This document shows, piece by piece, positions 37,402 through 47,171 of a stretch of 64,000 nucleotides of DNA; the stretch's first letter is position 1, and every line of letters begins with the position of its first letter. Below the pieces are notes generated by a model. The model was not told where the DNA came from. It worked only from the letters and a program-made list of their open reading frames with translations, and ran no database searches. The DNA is from Neisseria meningitidis. GTDB taxonomy: Bacteria; Pseudomonadota; Gammaproteobacteria; Burkholderiales; Neisseriaceae. Made by a program: the position numbers and the translations under genes. The stretch spans positions 806,001 through 870,000 of the forward strand of contig NZ_LR134525.1 in assembly GCF_900638555.1 (NCBI RefSeq), given 5' to 3'.

Positions 37402-37875
37402 ATGAAAGGCGACCGTTTGGTTATCCGCGAGCTGAACAAAAACTTAGGCTTGCTGCTGGTAACCATCAACCAATATTTCCTTCACGCCCGTATTTTGAAA
37501 AACTGGGGCTTTGAAGAACTGGGCGAACATTTCTTCAAACAGTCCATCGTTGAAATGAAAGCTGCCGACGATTTGATCGAGCGCATTCTGTTCCTCGAAG
37601 GTCTGCCGAACCTGCAAGAACTGGGCAAGCTTCTGATTGGCGAGTCCACCGAAGAAATCATCGCCTGCGATTTGACCAAAGAACAGGAAAAACACGAAGC
37701 CCTGCTTGCCGCCATCGCCACAGCAGAAGCGCAACAGGATTACGTCAGCCGCGATTTGTTGGAAAAACAAAAAGACACCAACGAAGAACATATAGACTGG
37801 CTGGAGACCCAGCAAGAGCTTATCGGCAAAATCGGTCTGCCCAACTACCTGCAAACAGCGGCGCAAGAGGACTAA
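37402..37875 (+). CDS. bfrB: Bacterioferritin B, haem-binding-type subunit
   Basis: 157-residue bacterioferritin beginning [16 protein letters not shown]. It keeps Met52 ([10 protein letters not shown]), the inter-subunit haem ligand, but two ferroxidase ligands are replaced relative to E. coli Bfr: position 18 is Leu ([13 protein letters not shown]) and position 127 is Asn (KDTNEEH). Glu51, Glu94 and His130 remain. This complements BfrA next door. A GGAGTCC site precedes the ATG. Strong terminator downstream at 37921. Confidence 0.93.
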   Translation: MKGDRLVIRELNKNLGLLLVTINQYFLHARILKNWGFEELGEHFFKQSIVEMKAADDLIERILFLEGLPNLQELGKLLIGESTEEIIACDLTKEQEKHEALLAAIATAEAQQDYVSRDLLEKQKDTNEEHIDWLETQQELIGKIGLPNYLQTAAQED

Positions 37876-38198
37876 AACACAAACTACTGCCAAATACAGC
37901 AGTCCCCCGCACCATCAGACGGCATATCCGTATAAACGGATATGCCGTTTTTCTTTTTCGGTTTGCGAATAAAATCTAAATTGATTTGAATCAATACCTG
38001 ATAAGGGTTTTTGTTTGATAATACCGATATGAAATTCAGGGTGCTTGTTTGCTGTTTTCCAATCTGTCTGATTTTATCTCTTTCCTCTTGATGTGTGTGT
38101 GTTTGGGTGTGGCTGCCGCCACCCCTTTTTTTTGGCTTTTATGTGAAGTAAAATCCGTAACAGCAAATGCTTAACTTTAACCATTTATCTGGAAGCAA
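37876..38198. other. Intergenic region between bfrB and the XRE regulator
   Basis: Contains the bfr terminator, then an AT-rich stretch with a GT repeat near 38091-38101 and a T8 run near 38129. No gene seen. Confidence 0.6.
37921..37957 (+). terminator. Intrinsic terminator of bfrA-bfrB
   Basis: GGCATATCCGT and ACGGATATGCC form a perfect stem with a 4-nt loop, followed by TTTTTCTTTTT. Confidence 0.88.
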
Positions 38199-38519
38199 AT
38201 GATGGGCAACAAATTGACTCTGCCTGCCGAACTGCCTGACGAACAGGATTTGCGGGCGGTATTGGCATACAATATGCGGCTTTTCCACGTGAACAAGGGT
38301 TGGTCGCAAGAAGAATTGGCGCGGCAATGCGGTTTGGACAGGACTTATGTGTCGGCAGTCGAGCGCAAACGCTGGAACATCGCCCTGTCGAATATCGAAA
38401 AAATGGCGGCGGCTTTGGGCGTGGCGGCGTATCAGTTGCTGCTGCCGCCGCAGGAACGGTTGAAGCTGATGACCAATTCCGCCGATACCCGACAAATGCC
38501 GTCTGAAAGCGGTATTTGA
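38199..38519 (+). CDS. XRE/Cro-C1 family transcriptional regulator
   Basis: 106-residue DNA-binding protein with one HTH_3 domain at about 20-80: LAYNMRLFHVNKGWSQEELA, RTYVSAVERKRWNIALSNIE, MAAALGVAAYQLL. It lacks a ligand-binding domain, so it is a simple repressor-type protein; its target is not visible. The C-terminus runs into a DNA uptake sequence and ends QMPSESGI. GGAAGC precedes the ATG pair at 38199/38202. It precedes glnD on the same strand by 48 bp. Confidence 0.85.
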   Translation: MMGNKLTLPAELPDEQDLRAVLAYNMRLFHVNKGWSQEELARQCGLDRTYVSAVERKRWNIALSNIEKMAAALGVAAYQLLLPPQERLKLMTNSADTRQMPSESGI

Positions 38520-38567
38520 CCGCCGAACCATCCGCCTCCCTTTTTCCCGCCAATCGAAAGAATAAAA

Positions 38568-41126
38568 ATGCCTGCAAACCTGTCTTCAGCACTGGAAACC
38601 TTCAAACAGCAGCGCGATGCCGCCGAAGCGCATTATTTGAAAGCCAACCGCGTGTCGGTATTTTTCAGAGAATACACGGCGGCAGTCGAAACCTTACTGG
38701 CGGCATTGTGGGCAGAGTATTTTCAAAACAGCGCGTTATGCCTGATGGCGGTAGGCGGCTTCGGACGCGGAGAACTGTATCCCTGTTCGGATGTGGATTT
38801 GGCGGTTGTCTCCCCTGCCCCGCTTTCAGACGGCATTCAGGAACAGATTGCCCGGTTTGTCCAAACCCTGTGGGACTGCAAACTGATGCCGTCTGTAAAA
38901 AGCGGCAGCGTTGATGAACTATGTGAAAGCGTGCGCAATGATATTACGGGGGACACAGCGTTTTTAGAGGCTAGGTTTTTGTTTGGCAACCGCCAAACGG
39001 CGGATAAACTAGCGGAAAAAATGAACGCGCAGCGCAATGTGGCGGCGTTTGTCGAGGCAAAACTGGTGGAGATGGAACACCGCCACGCCAAATCGCAAGG
39101 TTCGGGGGCAGTATTGGAGCCGAATATCAAAAGCTGTCCGGGCGGTCTGCGCGATATCCACACCCTGCTTTGGATAGCGAAGGCGCAAGGCTTGGCGACC
39201 GACCTGCCCGACCTGCTCAAACAGCGGATTTTGACGCGTGCCGAAGCCGGTATGCTTTCGCACGGCTACCGCCGCCTCGCCCACATCCGCATCCATCTGC
39301 ATTTAAACGCCAAGCGCGCCGAAGACCGCCTGCTGTTCGATTTGCAGCCGCAAGTCGCCGAAAGCATGGGTTATGAAGGCTTGAACCTCCGCCGCCAAAG
39401 CGAAGAACTGATGCGCGTGTTTTACCGCGCGATTAAAACCGTCAAACAACTGAGCGGCATCCTCACGCCTATGCTGCGAAGCCGCGTTTCCTCCGCGCCG
39501 ATGCGCGTTACCCTGCGGATTGACGACGACTACATCCAAGTCAACAACCAAATCGCCGCGCGGCACACCGATATTTTTTTCAGACGGCCCGAACACATTT
39601 TCAAAATCGTCGAAATCATGCAGCAGCGCAACGATATTACCGCGCTCGAACCGCAAACCCTGCGCGCATGGTGGGGCGCGACGCGCAAAATCAACCGCAG
39701 CTTCTACCAAAATTCTGAAAACCGCCACCGCTTCGCCGGCTTTTTCCGCAACGGCAACGGACTGACCCAAACCCTGCGCTTCCTCAACCTCTATGGCGTA
39801 TTGGGACGCTACCTGCCCGCGTGGGAAAAAATCGTCGGCCTGCTCCAACACGACCTGTTCCACATCTATCCCGTGGACGACCACATCCTCACCGTCGTCC
39901 GCAACGTCCGCCGCCTTGCCTTGAATATGCACAGCCACGAGCTGCCCTACGCCTCTGCACTGATGCAGTCCTTTGAAAAACAAGACATCCTCTACCTTGC
40001 CGCCTTTTTCCATGACATCGCCAAAGGACGCGGCGGCGACCATGCCATACAAGGCATCGCAGACGCGCGCCAATTTGCCGCTGACCACTTCCTGACCGGA
40101 GAAGAAAGCGACCTGCTCGCCTGGCTGGTCGAAAACCACCTGCTGATGTCTGCCGTCGCCCAAAAAGAAGACATCCAAGACCCCGACGTACTCGATGCTT
40201 TCTGCAAACGCGTCCAAACCCACGAACGCCTCAGCGCGCTCTACCTTCTGACCATTTCCGACATACGCGGCACCAATCCCAAGCTGTGGAACGCATGGCG
40301 CGCCAGCCTGCTGGAAAGCCTCTTCCATGCCGCCGGACGCTACCTTACAGGCAACGGCGGCAACCCGCACACCCTCTTCGGCCGCCGCTGGCAGGAAGCC
40401 GCCGACTTACTCACCCGCGCCGCCGTCCCCGAAAAACAGCAGAAAAAACTATGGAACGCGCTCGGTTCCGCCTACTTCGCCCGCCACCAGTCCCGCGAAA
40501 TCCTGTGGCACGCCGCCAACCTAGTCCACGATTTTGAAACCCCCATCGTCCGCAGCCGCATCCTGTTCAAAAGCGACAGCTTTCAAGTTATGGTTTTCAT
40601 GCCCAACGGGCCGCGCTTGTTTGCCCGTCTCTGCCGTATCTTCAGCCGCCACGGCTTCGACATTCTCGCCGCCCGCGCCTTTATCACCGAACACGACTAC
40701 ATCCTCGACACCTTCATCGTGCAAATTCCCTCGCAGCACGCCCCCGAAGACTACCCCGACATCCAAAGCGCGCTCGAAGCCGAACTCAACAGCTTTATCC
40801 ACGGACACACCGTTGCCGAAACCCAAAGCCACAGCCGCCGCATCAGCCGCCGCAGCCGCTATATGCCCATTGCACCGAGCATCACCATCACCCCCGAAGA
40901 AGACTACCCCGACTGGTACTCCGTCGAAATCACCGCCGTCAACCGCCCTTTCCTGCTCGCCGATATGGCGGAAGTCTTTTTCGCCCACAACGTCAGCCTG
41001 CGCTACGCCAAAATTTCCACGCTGGATGAACGCGCCGAAGACAGTTTTACCGTTTTTAGCCTAGACCTGAAAAACCCAAAAATCCAGTCCTCATTGAAGC
41101 AGACGCTGCTGGAACAATTATCATAA
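38568..41126 (+). CDS. glnD: [Protein-PII] uridylyltransferase / uridylyl-removing enzyme GlnD
   Basis: Bifunctional nitrogen sensor that modifies PII according to glutamine. The 852-residue protein has the nucleotidyltransferase motif [18 protein letters not shown] (about 64-81), the PII-UTase linker ([22 protein letters not shown]), an HD hydrolase domain ([17 protein letters not shown] near 480), and two C-terminal ACT domains (about 670 and 785) that bind glutamine. Length is normal. An uptake sequence overlaps codons near 85. Confidence 0.96.
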   Translation: MPANLSSALETFKQQRDAAEAHYLKANRVSVFFREYTAAVETLLAALWAEYFQNSALCLMAVGGFGRGELYPCSDVDLAVVSPAPLSDGIQEQIARFVQTLWDCKLMPSVKSGSVDELCESVRNDITGDTAFLEARFLFGNRQTADKLAEKMNAQRNVAAFVEAKLVEMEHRHAKSQGSGAVLEPNIKSCPGGLRDIHTLLWIAKAQGLATDLPDLLKQRILTRAEAGMLSHGYRRLAHIRIHLHLNAKRAEDRLLFDLQPQVAESMGYEGLNLRRQSEELMRVFYRAIKTVKQLSGILTPMLRSRVSSAPMRVTLRIDDDYIQVNNQIAARHTDIFFRRPEHIFKIVEIMQQRNDITALEPQTLRAWWGATRKINRSFYQNSENRHRFAGFFRNGNGLTQTLRFLNLYGVLGRYLPAWEKIVGLLQHDLFHIYPVDDHILTVVRNVRRLALNMHSHELPYASALMQSFEKQDILYLAAFFHDIAKGRGGDHAIQGIADARQFAADHFLTGEESDLLAWLVENHLLMSAVAQKEDIQDPDVLDAFCKRVQTHERLSALYLLTISDIRGTNPKLWNAWRASLLESLFHAAGRYLTGNGGNPHTLFGRRWQEAADLLTRAAVPEKQQKKLWNALGSAYFARHQSREILWHAANLVHDFETPIVRSRILFKSDSFQVMVFMPNGPRLFARLCRIFSRHGFDILAARAFITEHDYILDTFIVQIPSQHAPEDYPDIQSALEAELNSFIHGHTVAETQSHSRRISRRSRYMPIAPSITITPEEDYPDWYSVEITAVNRPFLLADMAEVFFAHNVSLRYAKISTLDERAEDSFTVFSLDLKNPKIQSSLKQTLLEQLS

Positions 41127-41134
41127 CGCCCGCC

Positions 41135-41174
41135 TTCAGACGGCATTCCGCCGCCACGCCGTATGCCGTCTGAA
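41135..41174 (+). terminator. Inverted DUS pair downstream of glnD
   Basis: CTTCAGACGGCAT and ATGCCGTCTGAAAG in tail-to-tail orientation, 16-nt loop, just after the glnD stop. Confidence 0.5.
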
Positions 41175-41216
41175 AGCGGGGGATATTGTAAATAATTTAT
41201 TAATATAAGGATTTAT

Positions 41217-41678
41217 ATGAATATTATTATGGACTCAACAAGAAAATTTGGGATTTTATGGGAAGAAAACTCTGAATGTAATGGTTTTATTTATGGAAAA
41301 ATTCAGATAATAATAGGAGAGAATATATATCCTAAGATATGCCCATATGGATATTTTACGCTAAATGCAGTTTTTAATAGTTTGAAGTCATCCTTTGAAG
41401 AGAAGTATTATGCAGGTGGAAACAATGGTTTAGATTTTGGAGAGCAACTATTTGATATAGATAAATATAATTCTCTGGAATTATGCAATATATTTTCTAT
41501 TGATACTACATATATGAGTGGAGGGGGTAATTGTGAAATAGATTGTTTAGTATTAGAAATGGGATATTCTGGTGAGGAAGAGAGACTTTTTTATAGTTTT
41601 GACAATGGGAAAAACTTTAAAGAAATCAGGTATAAGAAAGGTACAGTTGAATCTGTTATTTTTCAATTGAATCTATAA
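41217..41678 (+). CDS. Putative orphan immunity protein (Imm42-like), AT-rich
   Basis: 153-residue cytoplasmic protein with base composition much more AT-rich than all neighbours. The start FGILWEENSECNGFIYGKI, an acidic protein with the pattern GENIYPKICPYGYFTLNAVF and SLK repeats, resembles the Imm42 family of immunity proteins for contact-dependent toxins, but my recognition is moderate. No toxin gene (MafB, RHS or CDI) lies beside it. An AAGGA site precedes the ATG at 41217; an ATG at 41229 is an alternative. It is followed by an IS1016-like fragment, which points to horizontal gain. Confidence 0.5.
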   Translation: MNIIMDSTRKFGILWEENSECNGFIYGKIQIIIGENIYPKICPYGYFTLNAVFNSLKSSFEEKYYAGGNNGLDFGEQLFDIDKYNSLELCNIFSIDTTYMSGGGNCEIDCLVLEMGYSGEEERLFYSFDNGKNFKEIRYKKGTVESVIFQLNL

Positions 41679-41681
41679 TAT

Positions 41682-41925
41682 ATGGGGCTGTAACTAGATT
41701 AGCAGATATGTTACCCTCGAAATATTAAGATAATATACTGAAAATTAAAGGAAAAAATAAATAAAGAACTACTCCGTTTTTTTGTGCTGGAAGTTACCGC
41801 CCGATATAGGGCTTCAATAACTGAGCCACTTACCAAAAATTAGAAAAAAGCTTTTCCTGAAATTGAAAGAACGGGAGCAACAGTGGTCGGCAAAGGAAAA
41901 CCGGGCTATTCAAAGGGGACCAAAA
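41682..41925 (+). mobile_element. Decayed IS1016-like (IS1595-family) fragment
   Basis: Begins GGGGCTGTAACTAGATTAGC, close to the GGGGCTGTACTAGATTAGC in the hsdM insertion. In one frame after 41760 the translation KELLRFFVLEVTARYRAS resembles the N-terminus of IS1016 transposase (ELFVAGVTAR), but stops and shifts follow. Only about 240 bp remain. Confidence 0.4.
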
Positions 41926-41938
41926 TTAAACCTGATAA

Positions 41939-43468
<1,530 letters not shown>

Positions 43469-43490
43469 TTTGAACAGCCTTTTCAAGGAA

Positions 43491-43536
43491 AAATGCCGTC
43501 TGAAACCTGATTTTCGGGTTTCAGACGGCATTTTTT
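43491..43536 (+). terminator. Inverted DUS pair terminator of guaB
   Basis: AAAATGCCGTCTGAAAC hairpin with loop of about 15 nt followed by TTTTTT. Confidence 0.8.
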
Positions 43537-43806
43537 GTCCGTTCAAGGCAAGCCGCACGGGCTGATTGCGCGGACGGGCAAAGCAATTCGGACGGACACG
43601 CCGAAAGAATGAAAATGCCGTCTGAACGCCGTTTGCGCCCCGTCTGCCGAATACCGCCGGCCTTTAAAACGGCGGTGGAAATAAACGCAATCTTTCAATA
43701 CGGGCGTTTCGATTGGCCTGAAATGATGCGCCGGCCGCCATATCAAAAAATCGGGCGGCGGCTTCGGGAAAGTATGCCCCGCCCTCCCCAAGCCGCCCCG
43801 TCAGCA
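43537..43806. other. Intergenic region, no convincing gene
   Basis: A short frame from 43609 (67 codons, starting inside an uptake sequence) has Arg/Pro-rich shadow composition. I see nothing else. Confidence 0.5.
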
Positions 43807-46197
43807 TTATGATTTGCCTTTCCGTTTTTTTACCTTAATCGGAACCGGTTTCTTTGCCTTTTTCCTCGATTCTGCGGCGGCAGACGCGCCCCTTCCCCTT
43901 ACTTTGCCGCCTCGGGCTGTTTTTTTCTCGGCGGCGGTTTTCGGCTTCCCTTTCCCCGCCGTCCCTGCCGGTTTGGCAGACGCGGATGATTTAACTTTCC
44001 GCCCCCTGCCGCTCCCCCCGGCAATCAGGACAAAATCGATTTTTCCGTCATCCAAATCGGCACGGGCGACCCGGACGGCAACCCTGTCCCCCATGTTGAA
44101 ACGGATGCCGCTGCGTTCGCCTTCGATTGCCATGATTTCGGGGCGGAAGTTGAAATAGTCTTCGCCCAAATCGCTGATATGCACCAAGCCGTCAATGTGG
44201 ATGCCGTCCAGTGTTACAAAGATACCAAAACTGGTCATGCCGGAGATTTTACCTTCGAATACTTCGCCGACCTTATCGCGCATATAATAGGTTTTCAGCC
44301 AGTTTTCCACGTCGCGGCTGGCGTCGTCGGCACGGCGCTCACAGAACGAGGTATGCACGCCCAAAGCCTGCCAGCTTTTTTTTGGCGTGTAGGTTTGCTG
44401 ATTCAACACGGCTTTGATGGCGCGGTGTACGGTCAGGTCGGGATAGCGGCGGATGGGCGAGGTGAAGTGGGCGTATGCTTCGTAGGCAAGACCAAAGTGT
44501 CCGTCGCAATGCGGTTCGTAAACCGCCTGTTGCATGGAGCGCAACATCATGACTTGCAGCAATTCGGCATCCGGCCTGCCTTTGAACTGTCCGGCAAGCG
44601 CGGCATAGTCTTTCGGCGACGGGTTGTCGCCGCCGCCAAGTTGAAGCCCCAACAGACCGAGCTGCTCGCGCAAGGCGGCGAGTTTTTCGGGCGTGGGCCC
44701 CAAATGGTTGCGGAACAATGCGGTATGCTTGTTTTTCAACAGAAAATCCGCTGCGCAAACGTTTGCCGCCAACATACATTCTTCAATCAGCTTGTGGGCA
44801 TCGTTGCGGACAACGGGGACGATTTTTTCAATTTTACCGTTGTCGTCGAAAAGCATTTGGGTTTCGATGCTGTCAAACTCCACCGCCCCGCGTTCGAAAC
44901 GCTTTTTCTGAAGGATTTTGAAGAGTTTGTAAAGCGTGTCGATTTGGGTTTTGAACGGATGCTCGATGCCGCCTGAAAGCCATTTCCAAACTTGGTTGTA
45001 GGTCAGGCGGGCATGAGAGCGCATCACGGCGGGGTAGAAGCGGTATTCTTTGATATTGCCCGCGTAAGTGATAACCATATCGCACACCACACACAAACGC
45101 TCGACATGAGGATTGAGCGAGCAGATGCCGTTGGACAGGTTTTCCGGCAACATGGGAATCACGCGGCGCGGGAAGTAAACACTGGTGCTGCGTTCCTGAG
45201 CGTCCGTGTCGATAGCGTCATCGGGGCGGACATAATGGCTGACATCGGCAATCGCCACGACCAGACGGTAATTGCGTCCGATTTTCTCGGCAAACACCGC
45301 ATCGTCAAAATCTCGAGCCGTTTCGCCGTCTATCGTTACCAAAGGCAGGTCGCGCAAATCGACGCGGCCTTTCAAATCGCTTTTGCGTACATGGTCGGGA
45401 ATTTTTTTCGCGGCTTTGGCACACGCTTCACTGAATTGGTGCGGCAAATGATGCTTGCGCACGGCAATTTCAATCTCCATGCCGCTGTCGGCATAATCGC
45501 CCAAAACTTCGATGATTTTTGCCACTGCCGGCCGGTTTTGCTCAGGATAAACCTCAATTTCGCCGACGATGACCTGACCGGATTCAGGTTTGAAACGCGC
45601 CACGCCGTCCGGTTCCAATACGATGCTTTGGTTCAGACGCTTGTCTTCCGGCTCCAAAATCGCCACGCCCCTATCCATATAGAAACGGCCGACCACTTTG
45701 CTTTGCGCGCGTTCGACAATATCCAGAACCGTCCCTTCGCGGCGGCCCCTACGGTCCATGCCGGCAGGACGAACAGTGACAATATCGCCGTGCATAATGC
45801 CGCGCATCTGGCGTTCGTACAAAACAAAATCACCGTCTTTGGCGGGCGTGAGCGGCACGGCGAAACCGAAGCCGTCTTTGTGCGCCTCGACACGGCATTT
45901 GACCAAATCCAATTTGTCCGCCGCGCAAACCGCGCCCCGACGGTTGATTAAAACCTGACCGTCCCGCGCCATCGCCTTCAGACGACGTTCGAAAAATTCG
46001 TACTCTTCTTCCTTAATCGACAATTCGCGTACCAAAGCTTCAATCTTGGATGGTACGCCTTTACGTTCAAGCAGCTCGATTATCCATTCCCGACTGGGCA
46101 AAGGATGTTCATAACGCTGTTTTTCACGACTTAAAAACGGGTCTTTTTCCCGTAAATTTAAAGATTTAATATTTTTATTCATTTGGACTGTTGACAT
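43807..46197 (-). CDS. rnr: Ribonuclease R
   Basis: 3'-5' exoribonuclease of the RNB family degrading structured RNAs. The 796-residue protein has an N-terminal HTH-like region, two cold-shock domains (about 75-215), and the RNB catalytic block DLRDLPLVTIDGETARDFDDAV near 289-310 with its four Asp, FTSPIRRYPDLTVHR near 595, then an S1 domain (VGEVFEGKISGMTSFGIFV). A Lys/Arg-rich tail of about 60 residues (about 735-796) is typical of RNase R. The ATG at 46197 lies in the divergent tRNA promoter. Confidence 0.95.
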   Translation of the reverse strand: MSTVQMNKNIKSLNLREKDPFLSREKQRYEHPLPSREWIIELLERKGVPSKIEALVRELSIKEEEYEFFERRLKAMARDGQVLINRRGAVCAADKLDLVKCRVEAHKDGFGFAVPLTPAKDGDFVLYERQMRGIMHGDIVTVRPAGMDRRGRREGTVLDIVERAQSKVVGRFYMDRGVAILEPEDKRLNQSIVLEPDGVARFKPESGQVIVGEIEVYPEQNRPAVAKIIEVLGDYADSGMEIEIAVRKHHLPHQFSEACAKAAKKIPDHVRKSDLKGRVDLRDLPLVTIDGETARDFDDAVFAEKIGRNYRLVVAIADVSHYVRPDDAIDTDAQERSTSVYFPRRVIPMLPENLSNGICSLNPHVERLCVVCDMVITYAGNIKEYRFYPAVMRSHARLTYNQVWKWLSGGIEHPFKTQIDTLYKLFKILQKKRFERGAVEFDSIETQMLFDDNGKIEKIVPVVRNDAHKLIEECMLAANVCAADFLLKNKHTALFRNHLGPTPEKLAALREQLGLLGLQLGGGDNPSPKDYAALAGQFKGRPDAELLQVMMLRSMQQAVYEPHCDGHFGLAYEAYAHFTSPIRRYPDLTVHRAIKAVLNQQTYTPKKSWQALGVHTSFCERRADDASRDVENWLKTYYMRDKVGEVFEGKISGMTSFGIFVTLDGIHIDGLVHISDLGEDYFNFRPEIMAIEGERSGIRFNMGDRVAVRVARADLDDGKIDFVLIAGGSGRGRKVKSSASAKPAGTAGKGKPKTAAEKKTARGGKVRGRGASAAAESRKKAKKPVPIKVKKRKGKS

Positions 46198-46218
46198 TCT
46201 CTTTATGAACTATATAAT
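46191..46218 (+). promoter_or_regulatory. Consensus sigma-70 promoter of the tRNA cluster, overlapping the rnr start codon
   Basis: TTGACA (46191-46196), 16-nt spacer, TATAAT (46213-46218): both hexamers perfect. The -35 shares 46195-46196 with the ATG of the divergent rnr gene (46195-46197 on the minus strand). The first tRNA starts 52 bp beyond the -10. Confidence 0.85.
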
Positions 46219-46270
46219 AGCGACTTCTTTGCAGCAGGACACTGTACCGCAAAACAGCAAATAAAGCAAA

Positions 46271-46357
46271 GCCCGGGTGGCGGAATTGGTAGACGCGCTA
46301 GCTTCAGGTGCTAGTATCCTCACGGGTGTGGAAGTTCGAGTCTTCTCCCGGGCACCA
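46271..46357 (+). tRNA. tRNA-Leu (CAG)
   Basis: 87 nt, class II with long variable arm. Acceptor GCCCGGG pairs with CCCGGGC, followed by ACCA encoded in the gene. Anticodon stem CTAGC/GCTAG, loop TTCAGGT, anticodon CAG. T-loop TTCGAGT. First of three clustered tRNAs. Confidence 0.97.
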
Positions 46358-46392
46358 AATCAAATGCTTTGCTTTATTTCAATATTTAGATT

Positions 46393-46479
46393 GCCCGGGT
46401 GGCGGAATTGGTAGACGCGCCAGCTTCAGGTGCTGGTATCCTCACGGGTGTGGAAGTTCGAGTCTTCTCCCGGGCACCA
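46393..46479 (+). tRNA. tRNA-Leu (CAG), second copy
   Basis: 87 nt, identical to the first copy except for two positions that form a base pair in the anticodon stem: CCAGC/GCTGG instead of CTAGC/GCTAG. Same anticodon CAG and encoded CCA. A compensatory change. Confidence 0.97.
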
Positions 46480-46517
46480 AATAATAAATTATCCCGATTG
46501 GGATAATTTCCGCCATT

Positions 46518-46608
46518 AGAGAGGTGGATGAGTGGTTTAAGTCGCACGCCTGGAAAGCGTGTATACGTGAATAGCGTATCGAGGGTTCGAATCCCTTCCT
46601 CTCTGCCA
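46518..46608 (+). tRNA. tRNA-Ser (GGA)
   Basis: 91 nt class II tRNA. Acceptor AGAGAGG pairs with CCTCTCT, then GCCA. Anticodon stem CACGC/GCGTG, loop CTGGAAA, anticodon GGA. Long variable arm; T-loop TTCGAAT. Confidence 0.96.
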
Positions 46609-46614
46609 AATACA

Positions 46615-46646
46615 AATCCCAAACTTTTACGGTTTGGGATTTTTTA
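46615..46646 (+). terminator. Intrinsic terminator of the tRNA cluster
   Basis: AATCCCAAAC and GTTTGGGATT stem with short loop and T6, 7 bp after the tRNA-Ser end. Confidence 0.9.
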
Positions 46647-46755
46647 TTATTCAAACAATAATTTCATTGGGAAAACCCGTTATTGTCTATAATCGTCATC
46701 AACCGCTTACAACTATCCGTTACCGTTTTTTTATGGTATGTTTTGTGGTATATTT

Positions 46756-46910
46756 TATAGTGGATTAACAAAAACCAGTACGGCGTTGCCTCGCCTTAGC
46801 TCAAAGAGAACGATTCTCTAAGGTGCTGAAGCACCAAGTGAATCGGTTCCGTACTATCTGTACTATCTGCGGCTTCGTCGCCTTGTCCTGATTTTTGTTA
46901 ATCCACTATA
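46756..46910. mobile_element. Correia repeat enclosed element (CREE), full length
   Basis: 155 bp with TATAGTGGATTAACAAAAA termini and the internal GAGAACGATTCTC block; same orientation and length as the 5574 copy. Confidence 0.95.
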
Positions 46911-47110
46911 TCCTCTTCCTAAGCTTGTAAGGACTCAAAAGGCGTATTCCTTCAAACGGCATTGTTCGACATGCTGCCGGGAAGCCGAACCCGATACCGA
47001 AACGCGACGGGGCGATATGCCGCTGGAAAAATGGCGGCAGTTTCTTGATTGGGTAGGAAAAACGCCGTCTGAAACAGCTTCAAGAAGCCGCAAAGCCCGT
47101 CCGAATAAAA

Positions 47111-47140
47111 AATGCCGTCTGAAATTTTTCAGACGGCATC
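47111..47140. terminator. Inverted DUS pair downstream of typA
   Basis: ATGCCGTCTGAAA and TTTCAGACGGCAT with a 2-nt loop; terminates typA reading on the minus strand. Confidence 0.75.
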
Positions 47141-47171
47141 GCGTATCATTTAAACATTAATCCAGTAAACA

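Larger units (their letters stand above)
46647..47171. other. Intergenic region with CREE and DUS terminator
   Basis: Holds the CREE at 46756-46910, then about 200 bp with no gene, then the DUS hairpin at 47111-47140 ahead of the typA stop. Confidence 0.7.

Noticed and set aside
43609-43812. 67-codon ORF between guaB and rnr
   Set aside because: Begins inside an uptake sequence, has no clear ribosome-binding site and an Arg/Pro-rich shadow composition.
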